Source: Thereva unica (taxonomy: Eukaryota > Arthropoda > Insecta > Diptera > Therevidae). Taken from it: 64,000 bases of DNA. The stretch is from assembly GCA_949987705.1 (NCBI GenBank), contig CATLJY010000208.1:241905-305904 (forward strand), read 5' to 3'. The notes beneath the pieces were generated by a model. It did not search any database. It was not told the origin of the DNA and was given only the letters and a program-made list of their open reading frames with translations. Below, one piece after another: positions 42,930 to 54,498 of this stretch. Position 1 is the stretch's first letter, and every line of letters begins with the position of its first letter. The translations under genes and the position numbers were made by a program.

Positions 42930-45900
42930 TGAAACTCAATTTCGATGAATTAAGTGAATTTAACTTATTTTCGATGTATTCGATGAATGTAACTTAATTT
43001 CGATGAATTAAGTGATTTCAAGTTATTTTCGATGTATTCGATGAATGTAACTTAATTTCGATGAATTAAGTGAATTTAAGTTATTTTCGATGTATTCGAT
43101 GTATGAAACTCAATTTCGATGAATTAAGTGAATTTAAGTTATTTTCGATGTATTCGATGTATGAAACTTAATTTCGGTTAATTAAGTGAATTTAAGTTAT
43201 TTTCGATGTATTCGATGAATGTAACTTAATTTCGATGAATTAAGTGAATTTAACTTATTTTCGATGTATTCGATGAATGTAACTCAATTTCGATGAATTA
43301 AGTGAATTGAACTTATTTTCGATGTATTCGATGAATGTAACTTAATTTCGATGAATTAAGTGATTTCAAGTTATTTTCGATGAATTCGATGAATGTAACT
43401 GGATTTCGATGAATTAAGTGAATTTAAGTTATTTTCGATGTATTCGATGTATGAAACTCAATTTCGATGAATTAAGTGAATTTAACTTATTTTCGATGTA
43501 TTCGATGAATATAACTTAATTTCGGTGAATTAAGTGAATTTAAGTTATTTTCGATGTTTTCGATGTATTAAACTCAATTTCGATGAATTAAGTGAATTTA
43601 ACTTATTTTCGATGTATTCGATGAATGTAACTTAATTTCGATGAATTAAGTGAATTGAACTTATTTTCGATGTATTCGATGAATGTAACTTAATTTCGAT
43701 GAATTAAGTGATTTCAAGTTATTTTCGATGTATTCGATGAATGTAACTTAATTTCGATGAATTAAGTGAATTTAACTTATTTTCGATGTATTCGATGAAT
43801 GTAACTCAATTTCGATGAATTAAGTGATTTCAAGTTATTTTCGATGTATTCGATGAATGTAACTTAATTTCGATGAATTAAGTGATTTCAAGTTATTTTC
43901 GATGTATTCGATGTATGAAACTCAATTTCGATGAATTAAGTGAATTTAACTTATTTTCGATGTATTCGATGAATGCAACTTAATTTCGATGAATTAAGTG
44001 ATTTCAAGTTATTTTCGATGAATTCGATGAATGTAACTTGATTTCGATGAATTAAGTGATTTCAAGTTATTTTCGATGTATTCGATGTATGAAACTCAAT
44101 TTCGATGAATTAAGTGAATTTAACTTATTTTCGATGTATTCGATGAATGTAACTTAATTTCGATGAATTAAGTGATTTCAAGTTATTTTCGATGTATTCG
44201 ATGTATGAAACTCAATTTCGATGAATTAAGTGAATTTAACTTATTTTCGATGTATTCGATGAATGTAACTTAATTTCGATGAATTAAGTGAATTGAACTT
44301 ATTTTCGATGTATTCGATGAATGTAACTTAATTTCGATGAATTAAGTGATTTCAAGTTATTTTCGATGTATTCGATGAATGTAACTTAATTTCGATGAAT
44401 TAAGTGAATTTAAGTTATTTTCGATGTATTCGATGTATGAAACTCAATTTCGATGAATTAAGTGAATTTAACTTATTTTCGATGTATTCGATGAATGTAA
44501 CTTAATTTCGATGAATTAAGTGATTTCAAGTTATTTTCGATGTATTCGATGAATGTAACTTAATTTCGATGAATTAAGTGAATTTAAGTTATTTTCGATG
44601 TATTCGATGTATGAAACTCAATTTCGATGAATTAAGTGAATTTAAGTTATTTTCGATGTATTCGATGTATGAAACTCAATTTCGGTTAATTAAGTGAATT
44701 TAAGTTATTTTCGATGTATTCGATGAATGTAACTTAATTTCGATGAATTAAGTGAATTTAACTTATTTTCGATGTATTCGATGAATGTAACTCAATTTCG
44801 ATGAATTAAGTGAATTGAACTTATTTTCGATGTATTCGATGAATGTAACTTAATTTCGATGAATTAAGTGATTTCAAGTTATTTTCGATGAATTCGATGA
44901 ATGTAACTTGATTTCGATGAATTAAGTGAATTTAAGTTATTTTCGATGTATTCGATGTATGAAACTCAATTTCGATGAATTAAGTGAATTTAACTTATAT
45001 TCGATGTATTCGATGAATATAACTTAATTTCGGTGAATTAAGTGAATTTAAGTTATTTTCGATGTATTCGATGTATGAAACCCAATTTCGATGAATTAAG
45101 TGAATTTAACTTATTTTCGATGTATTCGATGAATGTAACTTAATTTCGATGAATTAAGTGAATTGAACTTATTTTCGATGTATTCGATGAATGTAACTTA
45201 ATTTCGATGAATTAAGTGATTTCAAGTTATTTTCGATGTATTCGATGAATGTAACTTAATTTCGATGAATTAAGTGAATTTAACTTATTTTCGATGTATT
45301 CGATGAATGTAACTCAATTTCGATGAATTAAGTGATTTCAAGTTATTTTCGATGTATTCGATGAATGTAACTTAATTTCGATGAATTAAGTGATTTCAAG
45401 TTATTTTCGATGTATTCGATGTATGAAACTCAATTTCGATGAATTAAGTGAATTTAACTTATTTTCGATGTATTCGATGAATGTAACTTAATTTCGATGA
45501 ATTAAGTGATTTCAAGTTATTTTCGATGTATTCGATGTATGAAACTCAATTTCGATGAATTAAGTGAATTTAACTTATTTTCGATGTATTCGATGAATGT
45601 AACTTAATTTCGATGAATTAAGTGAATTGAACTTATTTTCGATGTATTCGATGAATGTAACTTAATTTCGATGAATTAAGTGATTTCAAGTTAATTTCGA
45701 TGAATTCGATGAATGTAACTTGATTTCGATGAATTAAGTGATTTCAAGTTATTTTCGATGTATTCGATGTATGAAACTCAATTTCGATGAATTAAGTGAA
45801 TTTAACTTATTTTCGATGTATTCGATGAATGTAACTTAATTTCGATGAATTAAGTGATTTCAAGTTATTTTCGATGTATTCGATGAATGTAACTTAATTT

Positions 45901-47055
45901 CGATGAATTAAGTGAATTTAAGTTATTTTCGATGTATTCGATGTATGAAACTCAATTTCGATGAATTAAGTGATTTCAAGTTATTTTCGATGTATTCGAT
46001 GAATGTAACTTAATTTCGATGAATTAAGTGAATTTAAGTTATTTTCGATGTATTCGATGTATGGAACTTATTTTCGATGTATTCGATGAATGTAACTCAA
46101 TTTCGACGAATTAAGTGAATTGAACTTATTTTCGATGTATTCGATGAATGTAACTTAATTTCGATGATTTAAGTGATTTCAAGTTATTTTCGATGTATTC
46201 GATGAATGTAACTTAATTTCGATGAATTAAGTGATTTCAAGTTATTTTCGATGAATTCGATGAATGTAACTTGATTTCGATGAATTAAGTGAATTTAACT
46301 TATTTTCGATGTATTCGATGACTGTAACTCAATTTCAATTAATTAAGTGATTTCAAGTTATTTTCGATGTATTCGATGAATGTAACTTAATTTCGATGAA
46401 TTAAGTGAATTTAAGTTATTTTCGATGTATTCGATGTATGAAACTCAATTTCGATGAATTAAGTGAATTCAACTTATTTTCGATGTATTCGATGAATATA
46501 ACTTAATTTCGGTGAATTAAGTGAATTTAAGTTATTTTCGATGTATTCGATGAATGTAACTTAATTTCGATGAATTAAGTGAATTTAACTTATTTTCGAT
46601 GTATTCGATGAATGTAACTCAATTTCGATGAATTAAGTGAATTGAACTTATTTTCGATGTATTCGATGAATGTAACTTAATTTCGATGAATTAAGTGATT
46701 TCAAGTTATTTTCGATGAATTCGATGAATGTAACTTAATTTCGATGAATTAAGTGAATTTAACTTATTTTCGATGTATTCGATGAATGTAACTCAATTTC
46801 GATGAATTAAGTGAATTTAACTTATTTTCGATGTATTCGATGAATGTAACTTAATTTCGATGAATTAAGTGAATTGAACTTATTTTCGATGTATTCGATG
46901 AATGTAACTTAATTTCGATGAATTAAGTGATTTCAAGTTATTTTCGATGTATTCGATGAATGTAACTTAATTTCGATGAATTAAGTGAATTTAAGTTATT
47001 TTCGATGTATTCGATGTATGAAACTCAATTTCGATGAATTAAGTGAATTTAACTT

Positions 47056-47280
47056 CAGTGCGACAATTGTGACCAATGGTATCATTTCACATGTGCCGGC
47101 GTGGACAGCACTATAGAGTTTATGGATTGGTGCTGCGAAAAATGCAAAGCTCCGAAGGAACAGACACCACGAACCAGGATAGGCCGCCCCCCCAAGTTTA
47201 TAAAAGAAGAAAAACTATTATCTGACTCATCGATGGGAGTAACCACGACCCAGATAGTGCAACAGATCGGTGCCCTGTAA
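47056..47280 (+). pseudogene. PHD-finger-like Gag N-terminal fragment of BEL/Pao element
   Basis: An open frame begins right at the satellite junction without a start codon and ends at TAA 47278-47280 (74 codons). Its first 32 or so residues hold CDNC, then WYHFTC, then WCCEKC, which is the second half of a C4HC3 PHD zinc finger; the first Cys pair would lie upstream of the junction and is lost. A basic, proline-rich stretch with GRPPK follows. PHD-like fingers occur near the N-terminus of Gag in some insect BEL/Pao elements, and the next frame is a BEL Gag knuckle, so I assign it to the element. Alternatively it is a captured piece of host PHD protein. The frame differs from that of the next segment (about 47258 onward), and the usual several-hundred-residue Gag core between them is absent. 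Confidence 0.7.
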
Positions 47281-48454
47281 TATAAATGGCTGTCAGTCAA
47301 AACATCACCCAATCCTGCACGATCCAAAATCTCAACAGAAGTCAGTAACATCAGCCATAGCATATCACAACGATGGTCACGAGAAGCAGTCGTCAGTTCT
47401 GTTGCGAATTGTTCCAGTAATCGTACAAGGAAAGGAACGTTGCATAGAAACTTACGCATTATTGGATGAAGGATCATCATTGACTTTGATAGAAGAAAAT
47501 TTAGCTCAAAGTTTAAATCTAGAAGGCGAAAAACAGACCCTTTGTTTAAAATGGACAGGAAACCATACGAGGGAAGAATCAGATTCAAAGAAGGTTTCCT
47601 TACGTATCTCATCCAGAAATGACAATGCCCAATGGTATTGGCTAAAGCATGTGAGGACTGTAAAGGATCTGAGACTACCGGAGCAAAGCGTTAGAATAAC
47701 AAACGTAACCAAGACCTATCCATACTTAAAAGGATTGCCTTTGTCATCCTATGATAGAGCAGTTCCAAGAATACTCATAGGCATTGACAATTGGAAGTTA
47801 GGAATCCCACTGCGGATAGTAGACGGAAAATGGAACGAACCCGTAGCAACAAAAACGCGTTTGGGATGGACAATACAGGGACAACTAACCACAACAGGAA
47901 AAGCCAACAGCACCTTCACAAATCGTCAGCAGTTTTCCTTCCATGTGTGTGAGTGTGAAAGTCTTCAAAAACTGGTAAAGGGATCGTTTGCCTTGGATAC
48001 TCTAGAAAAGCAGAAGGGTCCGTGTAAATTAGTAAACAAAGAGGACGATCGAAGTTTGATAAATCAGCAATCAGCAAGAGTAATAATACTGCAATCAACA
48101 CTAATTCAAGCGAATAATCGTTATGAAGTTGGATTGTTGTGGAAATATGATAACTTCTCTCTACCTAATAGTTACAACATGGCTGTAAAGCGACGCAAGT
48201 GCCTGGAAAGAAGAGCGGCGAAAGATCCTGCATTACTTGAAAATATTAACCAACAAATATCCAACCTAGTGCAGAAAGGTTACGCCAGAAAAATAAGCAA
48301 AGAAGAAACTGAGAGCGGTTTGGTATGGTATCTTCCGACATTCATTGTCCAAAACCCAAATAAGCCGGCAAAAGTACGATTAGTGTGGGACGCAGCTGCA
48401 GAGGTGGATGGAATTTCGCTGAACTGTGTATTGATGAAAGGTCCAACTCACTGA
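47258..48454 (+). pseudogene. BEL/Pao Gag zinc knuckle, aspartic protease and RT N-terminal part
   Basis: Open frame from just after an in-frame TAG at 47255 to TGA at 48452-48454; the first GTG is at 47270 but this is an internal fragment, not a true start. Numbered from that GTG: residues 3-17 carry CNINGC..KHHPILH, the knuckle typical of BEL Gag ends; the protease loop is LLDEGSS with Asp at about 66 (DEG rather than DSG/DTG); the Pao-specific linker LGWTIQGQ is near residue 200; the RT start is near residues 275-390, with WYLPTFIVQNPNKPAK and RLVWDAAAEVDGISLN. The frame then breaks at about 48446: correct RT coding resumes in the +3 frame, a shift equal to +1 or -2 bases. Upstream Gag is missing. 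Confidence 0.9.
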
Positions 48455-49619
48455 TCTGGTCCACATCCTGTTTGGATTCCGGCAAGGAAGGATTGCAATT
48501 TGTGGTGACATCCGAGAAATGTATCATCAAGTACGAGTAAGGCCAGAGGATCAACACGCGCAACGATTCTTATGGCGTGATGGAAACAGATATAAAGACC
48601 CGGATATCTACGTGATGCAAGTTCTGACATTCGGCGCTACGTGCTCCCCAAGCATAGCACAATATGTTAAAAATTGTAACCCTTCCCAATTTTTAGATAA
48701 ATACCCAAGGGCTGTTAAGGCTATAGTTGACCATCATTATGTAGACGACTTATTGGATAGCGTGGATGATAGCGAGGAAATGGTAAGGCTTGTGAAACAA
48801 ATTAAATTTATTCATGAGAAAGCCGGATTCGATATGCGGAATTGGAAGTCAAATTCGATGGAAGTACTGAATTCGCTTGATGAAAGGAATAATTCGCCAA
48901 AGGACATGGGAAAGTTGGGCGGAAACGAGCAACTGCACTTGAACGATGACAAGGTTTTAGGATTGTGGTGGTCGCCCGCAACTGACGTCTTCCGTTTTTC
49001 TTTAAAATATGTGAAAATTGAAAAAGCTGTGTTGTTAGGAGAAGCTAATCCCACAAAGAGGCAAATGCTGAGGGCAGTCATGTCTATATTCGATCCCCTT
49101 GGTTTCTTATCCTTTTTCACGATATACGCAAAGATAATTTTACAAGACGTATGGAGAGCTGGTATTCAGTGGGACGACCCCCTACCAGAGGAGCTGTTTA
49201 GGAGATGGAGGAGATGGGTTTTGCTGTTACCATCGGTGCAAGACTTGCAGATCCCAAGACATTATTTTGAGAGTTCACCTGTGACTACCTGTGATGACAT
49301 ACAGCTACACGTATTTGTTGATGCAAGCGAAGATGCATATGCAGCGATCGCGTACTTCAGGTTTAAATATGGCGGCAAGATAAGTTGTACCCTGATAGCA
49401 TCGAAGGCTAAAGTCGCGCCAATCCAACCAATGTCTGTTCCAAGACTCGAGCTTCAAGCTGCTTTACTCGGGGCAAGAGTATCACAAAACATAATGGACC
49501 ATCATGAAATTAAGGTAAACAGACGATATTTGTGGACTGACTCCCGTACAGTCTTGTCATGGTTAAAAGACAACCCAAGGAAACGTTACATAGTACGCTC
49601 TTGGAAGTGGAAAACATAA
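48447..49619 (+). pseudogene. BEL/Pao reverse transcriptase core and RNase H fragment
   Basis: Continues RT after the frameshift. RT motif A is the Asp at 48507 in GDIREMYHQV. Numbered from the ATG at 48519: motif B TFGATCSPS at 38-46; motif C YVDD at 74-77 (48738-48749); the thumb/connection block with VLGLWWSP and IFDPLGFLS at about 147-200, a region databases often label Peptidase_A17; and RNase H with Asp 269 (VDAS), Glu 312 (RLELQAA) and Asp 342 (WTDS). All catalytic acids I expect for RT and RNase H are present. RNase H ends abruptly after WLKDNPRKR at about 49590, where the sequence jumps to integrase C-terminal coding in another frame; the last residues to TAA are out-of-frame read-through. 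Confidence 0.92.
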
Positions 49620-50245
49620 TAAATTCTAGACCACTAACATACGTGCCGTTGGAATCGACAGCTGATGAAGTTTTGACGCCCAATCATTTTTTGCTGGGAA
49701 GCTCTAACGGAGACAAGCCTCCAGGAATATTTACTGATCAAGACTTGATATTGAGAAAAAACTGGCGGATGACGCAACGCATAGCAGACCATTTTTGGAA
49801 AAGATGGATAGCTGAATATCTGCCAACACTGACCAGAAGGACAAAATGGTTCGAGAAAGTCAAGCCGATAGAAATCGGCGATGTGGTCGTTATTGTGGAC
49901 GACAACGTACCAAGGAACACCTGAAAAAAGGGCATTGTGGTTGGAGTCGTGAAGAGACAAAATGGGCAAGTAGGCCGGGCAACAGTGAGAACCGCGGAGA
50001 ACCTTTATGAACGACCAGCCGCGAAACTAGCTGTGTTGGACGTTAATCGGGTTGATGGTAGTATTGGTGCACCAGCTCCTACCGAAGCAGTACACCGGGA
50101 GGGAGAATGTTGCCGACAGAATGAACTACTGTGTGATCAACCTGAAATAGAATTGAGGAAAGCATCACACAAGGCTCGGCAGGACATGTCAAGAAAGAAA
50201 AAAAATAAAAACAGTAGAAGAGAAGCAAGCGTACCTGAAAACTAA
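49590..50245 (+). pseudogene. BEL/Pao integrase C-terminal fragment with nonsense codon
   Basis: After the deletion junction, frame 2 reads LLEVENIINSRPLTYVPL and then PNHFLLG, the stretch just downstream of the BEL integrase core, followed by the C-terminal domain usually matched as DUF5641 (HFWKRW..EYLPTL, and KPIEIGDVVVIVDD). The zinc-binding domain and the D,D,E catalytic core are gone, so it cannot be a working integrase. A TGA at 49922-49924 interrupts the frame where family members generally have Trp (after PRNT). Reading goes on in the same frame (KKGIVVGVV...VRTAENLYERPAAKLAVLDV) to TAA at 50243-50245. The final 60 or so residues are polar and Lys/Arg-rich, and I recognise no domain in them. 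Confidence 0.88.
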
Positions 50246-50395
50246 AGTTTTTTAAAGCGTATCGCCGATAATTCATTAATTATTATTTTATAATTATTAT
50301 TGTATTTTATTTAAATTTTGCAATAAAGTTTAAATAAATTAATAAAATTGATATTGTGTAAAAACGCGAACGACCTTGAAACTTTAGTGACAACA
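50246..50395 (+). other. BEL/Pao 3' untranslated region or truncated 3' LTR
   Basis: AT-rich, non-satellite, non-coding 150 bp between the last BEL stop codon and the satellite. It contains AATAAA-type polyadenylation signals near 50322 and 50340 and ends GACAACA, compatible with an LTR end in CA. No matching LTR exists at the 5' side, so I cannot define the LTR start. Confidence 0.5.
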
Positions 50396-53300
50396 CGATG
50401 TATGAAACTCAATTTCGATGAATTAAGTGAATTTAACTTATTTTCGATGTATTCGATGAATGTAACTTAATTTCGATGAATTAAGTGATTTCAAGTTATT
50501 TTCGATGTATTCGATGAATGTAACTTAATTTCGATGAATTAAGTGAATTTAAGTTATTTTCGATGTATTCGATGTATGAAACTCAATTTCGATGAATTAA
50601 GTGATTTCAAGTTATTTTCGATGTATTCGATGAATGTAACTTAATTTCGATGAATTAAGTGAATTTAAGTTATTTTCGATGTATTCGATGTATGAAACTT
50701 ATTTTCGATGTATTCGATGAATGTAACTCAATTTCGACGAATTAAGTGAATTGAACTTATTTTCGATGTATTCGATGAATGTAACTTAATTTCGATGATT
50801 TAAGTGATTTCAAGTTATTTTCGATGTATTCGATGAATGTAACTTAATTTCGATGAATTAAGTGATTTCAAGTTATTTTCGATGAATTCGATGAATGTAA
50901 CTTGATTTCGATGAATTAAGTGAATTTAACTTATTTTCGATGTATTCGATGACTGTAACTCAATTTCAATGAATTAAGTGATTTCAAGTTATTTTCGATG
51001 TATTCGATGAATGTAACTTAATTTCGATGAATTAAGTGAATTTAAGTTATTTTCGATGTATGAAACTCAATTTCGATGAATTAAGTGAATTCAACTTATT
51101 TTCGATGTATTCGATGAATATAACTTAATTTCGGTGAATTAAGTGAATTTAAGTTATTTTCGATGTATTCGATGAATGTAACTTAATTTCGATGAATTAA
51201 GTGAATTTAACTTATTTTCGATGTATTCGATGAATGTAACTCAATTTCGATGAATTAAGTGAATTGAACTTATTTTCGATGTATTCGATGAATGTAACTT
51301 AATTTCGATGAATTAAGTGATTTCAAGTTATTTTCGATGAATTCGATGAATGTAACTTAATTTCGATGAATTAAGTGAATTTAACTTATTTTCGATGTAT
51401 TCGATGAATGTAACTCAATTTCGATGAATTAAGTGAATTGAACTTATTTTCGATGTATTCGATGAATGTAACTTAATTTCGATGAATTAAGTGATTTCAA
51501 GTTATTTTCGATGTATTCGATGTATGAAACTCAATTTCGATGAATTAAGTGAATTTAACTTATTTTCGATGTATTCGATGAATGTAACTTCATTTCGATG
51601 AATTAAGTGAATTGAACTTATTTTCGATGTATTCGATAAATGTAACTTAATTTCGATGAATGAAGTGATTTCAAGTTATTTTCGATGAATTCGATGAATG
51701 TAACTTAATTTCGATGAATTAAGTGAATTTAACTTATTTTCGATGTATTCGATGAATGTAACTCAATTTCGATGAATTAAGTGATTTCAAGTTATTTTCG
51801 ATGTATTCGATGAATGTAACTTAATTTCGATGAATTAAGTGATTTCAAGTTATTTTCGATGTATTCGATGTATGAAACTCAATTTCGATGAATTAAGTGA
51901 ATTTAACTTATTTTCGATGTATTCGATGAATGTAACTTAATTTCGATGAATTAAGTGAATTGAACTTATTTTCGATGTATTCGATGAATGTAACTTAATT
52001 TCGATGAATTAAGTGATTTCAAGTTATTTTCGATGTATTCGATGAATGTAACTTAATTTCGATGAATTAAGTGAATTTAAGTTATTTTCGATGTATTCGA
52101 TGAATGTAACTTAATTTCGATGAATTAAGTGATTTCAAGTTATTTTCGATGTATTCGATGAATGTAACTTAATTTCGATGAATTAAGTGAATTTAAGTTA
52201 TTTTCGATGTATTCGATGTATGAAACTCAATTTCGATGAATTAAGTGAATTTAAGTTATTTTCGATGTATTCGATGTATGAAACTTAATTTCGGTTAATT
52301 AAGTGAATTTAAGTTATTTTCGATGTATTCGATGAATGTAACTTAATTTCGATGAATTAAGTGAATTTAACTTATTTTCGATGTATTCGATGAATGTAAC
52401 TCAATTTCGATGAATTAAGTGAATTGAACTTATTTTCGATGTATTCGATGAATGTAACTTAATTTCGATGAATTAAGTGATTTCAAGTTATTTTCGATGA
52501 ATTCGATGAATGTAACTTGATTTCGATGAATTAAGTGAATTTAAGTTATTTTCGATGTATTCGATGTATGAAACTCAATTTCGATGAATTAAGTGAATTT
52601 AACTTATTTTCGATGTATTCGATGAATATAACTTAATTTCGGTGAATTAAGTGAATTTAAGTTATTTTCGATGTATTCGATGTATGAAACTCAATTTCGA
52701 TGAATTAAGTGAATTTAACTTATTTTCGATGTATTCGATGAATGTAACTTAATTTCGATGAATTAAGTGAATTTAACTTATTTTCGATGTATTCGATGAA
52801 TGTAACTCAATTTCGATGAATTAAGTGAATTTAACTTATTTTCGATGTATTCGATGAATGTAACTCAATTTCGATGAATTAAGTGATTTCAAGTTATTTT
52901 CGATGTATTCGATGAATGTAACTTAATTTCGATGAATTAAGTGATTTCAAGTTATTTTCGATGTATTCGATGTATGAAACTCAATTTCGATGAATTAAGT
53001 GAATTTAACTTATTTTCGATGTATTCGATGAATGTAACTTAATTTCGATGAATTAAGTGAATTGAACTTATTTTCGATGTATTCGATGAATGTAACTTAA
53101 TTTCGATGAATTAAGTGATTTCAAGTTATTTTCGATGTATTCGATGAATGTAACTTAATTTCGATGAATTAAGTGAATTTAAGTTATTTTCGATGTATTC
53201 GATGTATGAAACTCAATTTCGATGAATTAAGTGAATTTAACTTATTTTCGATGTATTCGATGAATGTAACTTAATTTCAATGAATTAAGTGATTTCAAGT

Positions 53301-54498
53301 TATTTTCGATGTATTCGATGAATGTAACTTAATTTCGATGAATTAAGTGAATTTAAGTTATTTTCGATGTATTCGATGTATGAAACTCAATTTCGATGAA
53401 TTAAGTGAATTTAAGTTATTTTCGATGTATTCGATGTATGAAACTTAATTTCGGTTAATTAAGTGAATTTAAGTTATTTTCGATGTATTCGATGAATGTA
53501 ACTTAATTTCGATGAATTAAGTGAATTTAACTTATTTTCGATGTATTCGATGAATGTAACTCAATTTCGATGAATTAAGTGAATTGAACTTATTTTTGAT
53601 GTATTCGATGAATGTAACTTAATTTCGATGAATTCGATGAATGTAACTTGATTTCGATGAATTAAGTGAATTTAAGTTATTTTCGATGTATTCGATGTAT
53701 GAAACTCAATTTCGATGAATTAAGTGAATTTAACTTATTTTCGATGTATTCGATGAATGTAACTTAATTTCGATGAATTAAGTGAATTGAACTTATTTTC
53801 GATGTATTCGATGAATGTAACTTAATTTCGATGAATTAAGTGATTTCAAGTTATTTTCGATGTATTCGATGAATGTAACTTAATTTCGATGAATTAAGTG
53901 AATTTAACTTATTTTCGATGTATTCGATGAATGTAACTCAATTTCGATGAATTAAGTGATTTCAAGTTATTTTCGATGTATTCGATGAATGTAACTTAAT
54001 TTCGATGAATTAAGTGATTTCAAGTTATTTTCGATGTATTCGATGTATGAAACTTAATTTCGATGAATTAAGTGAATTTAACTTATTTTCGATGTATTCG
54101 ATGAATGTAACTTAATTTCGATGAATTAAGTGAATTGAACTTATTTTCGATGTATTCGATGAATGTAACTTAATTTCGATGAATTAAGTGATTTCAAGTT
54201 ATTTTCGATGAATTCGATGAATGTAACTTGATTTCGATGAATTAAGTGATTTCAAGTTATTTTCGATGTATGAAACTCAATTTCGATGAATTAAGTGAAT
54301 TTAACTTATTTTCGATGTATTCGATGAATGTAACTTAATTTCGATGAATTAAGTGATTTCAAGTTATTTTCGATGTATTCGATGAATGTAACTTAATTTC
54401 GATAAATTAAGTGAATTTAAGTTATTTTCGATGTATTCGATGTATGAAACTCAATTTCGATGAATTAAGTGAATTTAACTTATTTTCGATGTATTCGA
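50396..54498 (+). repeat. 58-bp satellite array, block 2
   Basis: Same satellite, same strand. It resumes with CGATGTA (monomer phase 52-58) and ends at monomer base 55 where the Copia element inserts. About 50396-51430 closely matches 45765-46800, sharing the private variants CGATGATTTAAG (near 46162 and 50794) and GATGACTGTAAC (ACTG at 46321 and 50952), offset 4631. Length lesions are a 29-bp loss near 50697, 9-bp losses near 51059 and 54268, and a 29-bp loss near 53630. There is no gene in this stretch. Confidence 0.97.
54494..54498 (+). repeat. Copia target-site duplication, left copy (TTCGA)
   Basis: TTCGA directly before the 5' LTR is repeated directly after the 3' LTR (57409-57413). 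Removing the element and one TTCGA restores an uninterrupted satellite monomer, so this is a true 5-bp duplication, the length normal for Copia integrases. Confidence 0.93.

Larger units (their letters stand above)
1..47055 (+). repeat. 58-bp satellite array, block 1
   Basis: Uninterrupted head-to-tail tandem array; it starts before the window. The monomer is 58 bp (for example 59-116): TGTAAC at monomer bases 1-6, TTCGATG at 12-18, 41-47 and 50-56, and AATTAAGTG at 19-27. The consensus has 14 G/C in 58 (24%). Common monomer types: A (TGTAACTTAA start, GAATTTAAG middle, GATGTA end), B (TGAAACTCAA, GAATTTAAC, GATGAA), C (TGTAACTTAA, GATTTCAAG, GATGAA), D (TGTAACTCAA, GAATTGAAC), and E (TATAACTTAA with CGGTGAATT or CGGTTAATT). 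Monomers of one type differ by few substitutions. Length changes are almost all discrete 3-, 9-, 27- or 29-bp losses. Because 58 is not a multiple of 3 and every monomer has stop codons, there is no long open frame; I see no gene in this stretch. Confidence 0.98.
47056..50395 (+). mobile_element. BEL/Pao LTR-retrotransposon remnant (internally deleted)
   Basis: A 3340-bp non-satellite insert on the + strand. In order it holds a PHD-like finger, the Gag zinc knuckle, an aspartic protease, RT with YVDD, RNase H, the integrase C-terminal region and a 3' UTR or LTR remnant. This order and the protein signatures are those of BEL/Pao (Belpaoviridae-type) elements. It is clearly defective: the 5' LTR and start of Gag are missing, the Gag core and integrase catalytic core are deleted, a frameshift breaks RT and a stop codon breaks the integrase tail. 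Satellite flanks it directly: monomer phase 37 at the left, resuming at phase 52 on the right, so 14 bp of one monomer is missing. No 4-6 bp target duplication is evident. Confidence 0.93.

Noticed and set aside
1..47055. CRISPR array
   Set aside because: There are no unique spacers; the repeats are contiguous 58-bp monomers with graded variation.
1..47055. Repetitive protein-coding gene
   Set aside because: A 58-bp period shifts the frame each unit, and stop codons occur in all frames.
47056..47280. Exon of a host PHD-finger gene
   Set aside because: No splice signals or neighbouring exons are evident, and the BEL Gag knuckle follows at once; kept as an alternative within the feature rather than a separate call.
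47082..47612. 176-codon open frame on the minus strand, and other minus-strand frames at 47506-47712, 47916-48101, 48342-48630, 48812-49120, 49634-49969 and 50079-50276
   Set aside because: They lie opposite recognisable BEL protease, RT and integrase coding and show no domain of their own; they are shadows.
47012..50439. A 44-bp direct repeat flanking the BEL element as its target-site duplication
   Set aside because: The 44 bp (CGATGTATGAAACTC... to AACTT) is ordinary satellite monomer sequence found throughout the array; BEL integrases make 4-6 bp duplications.
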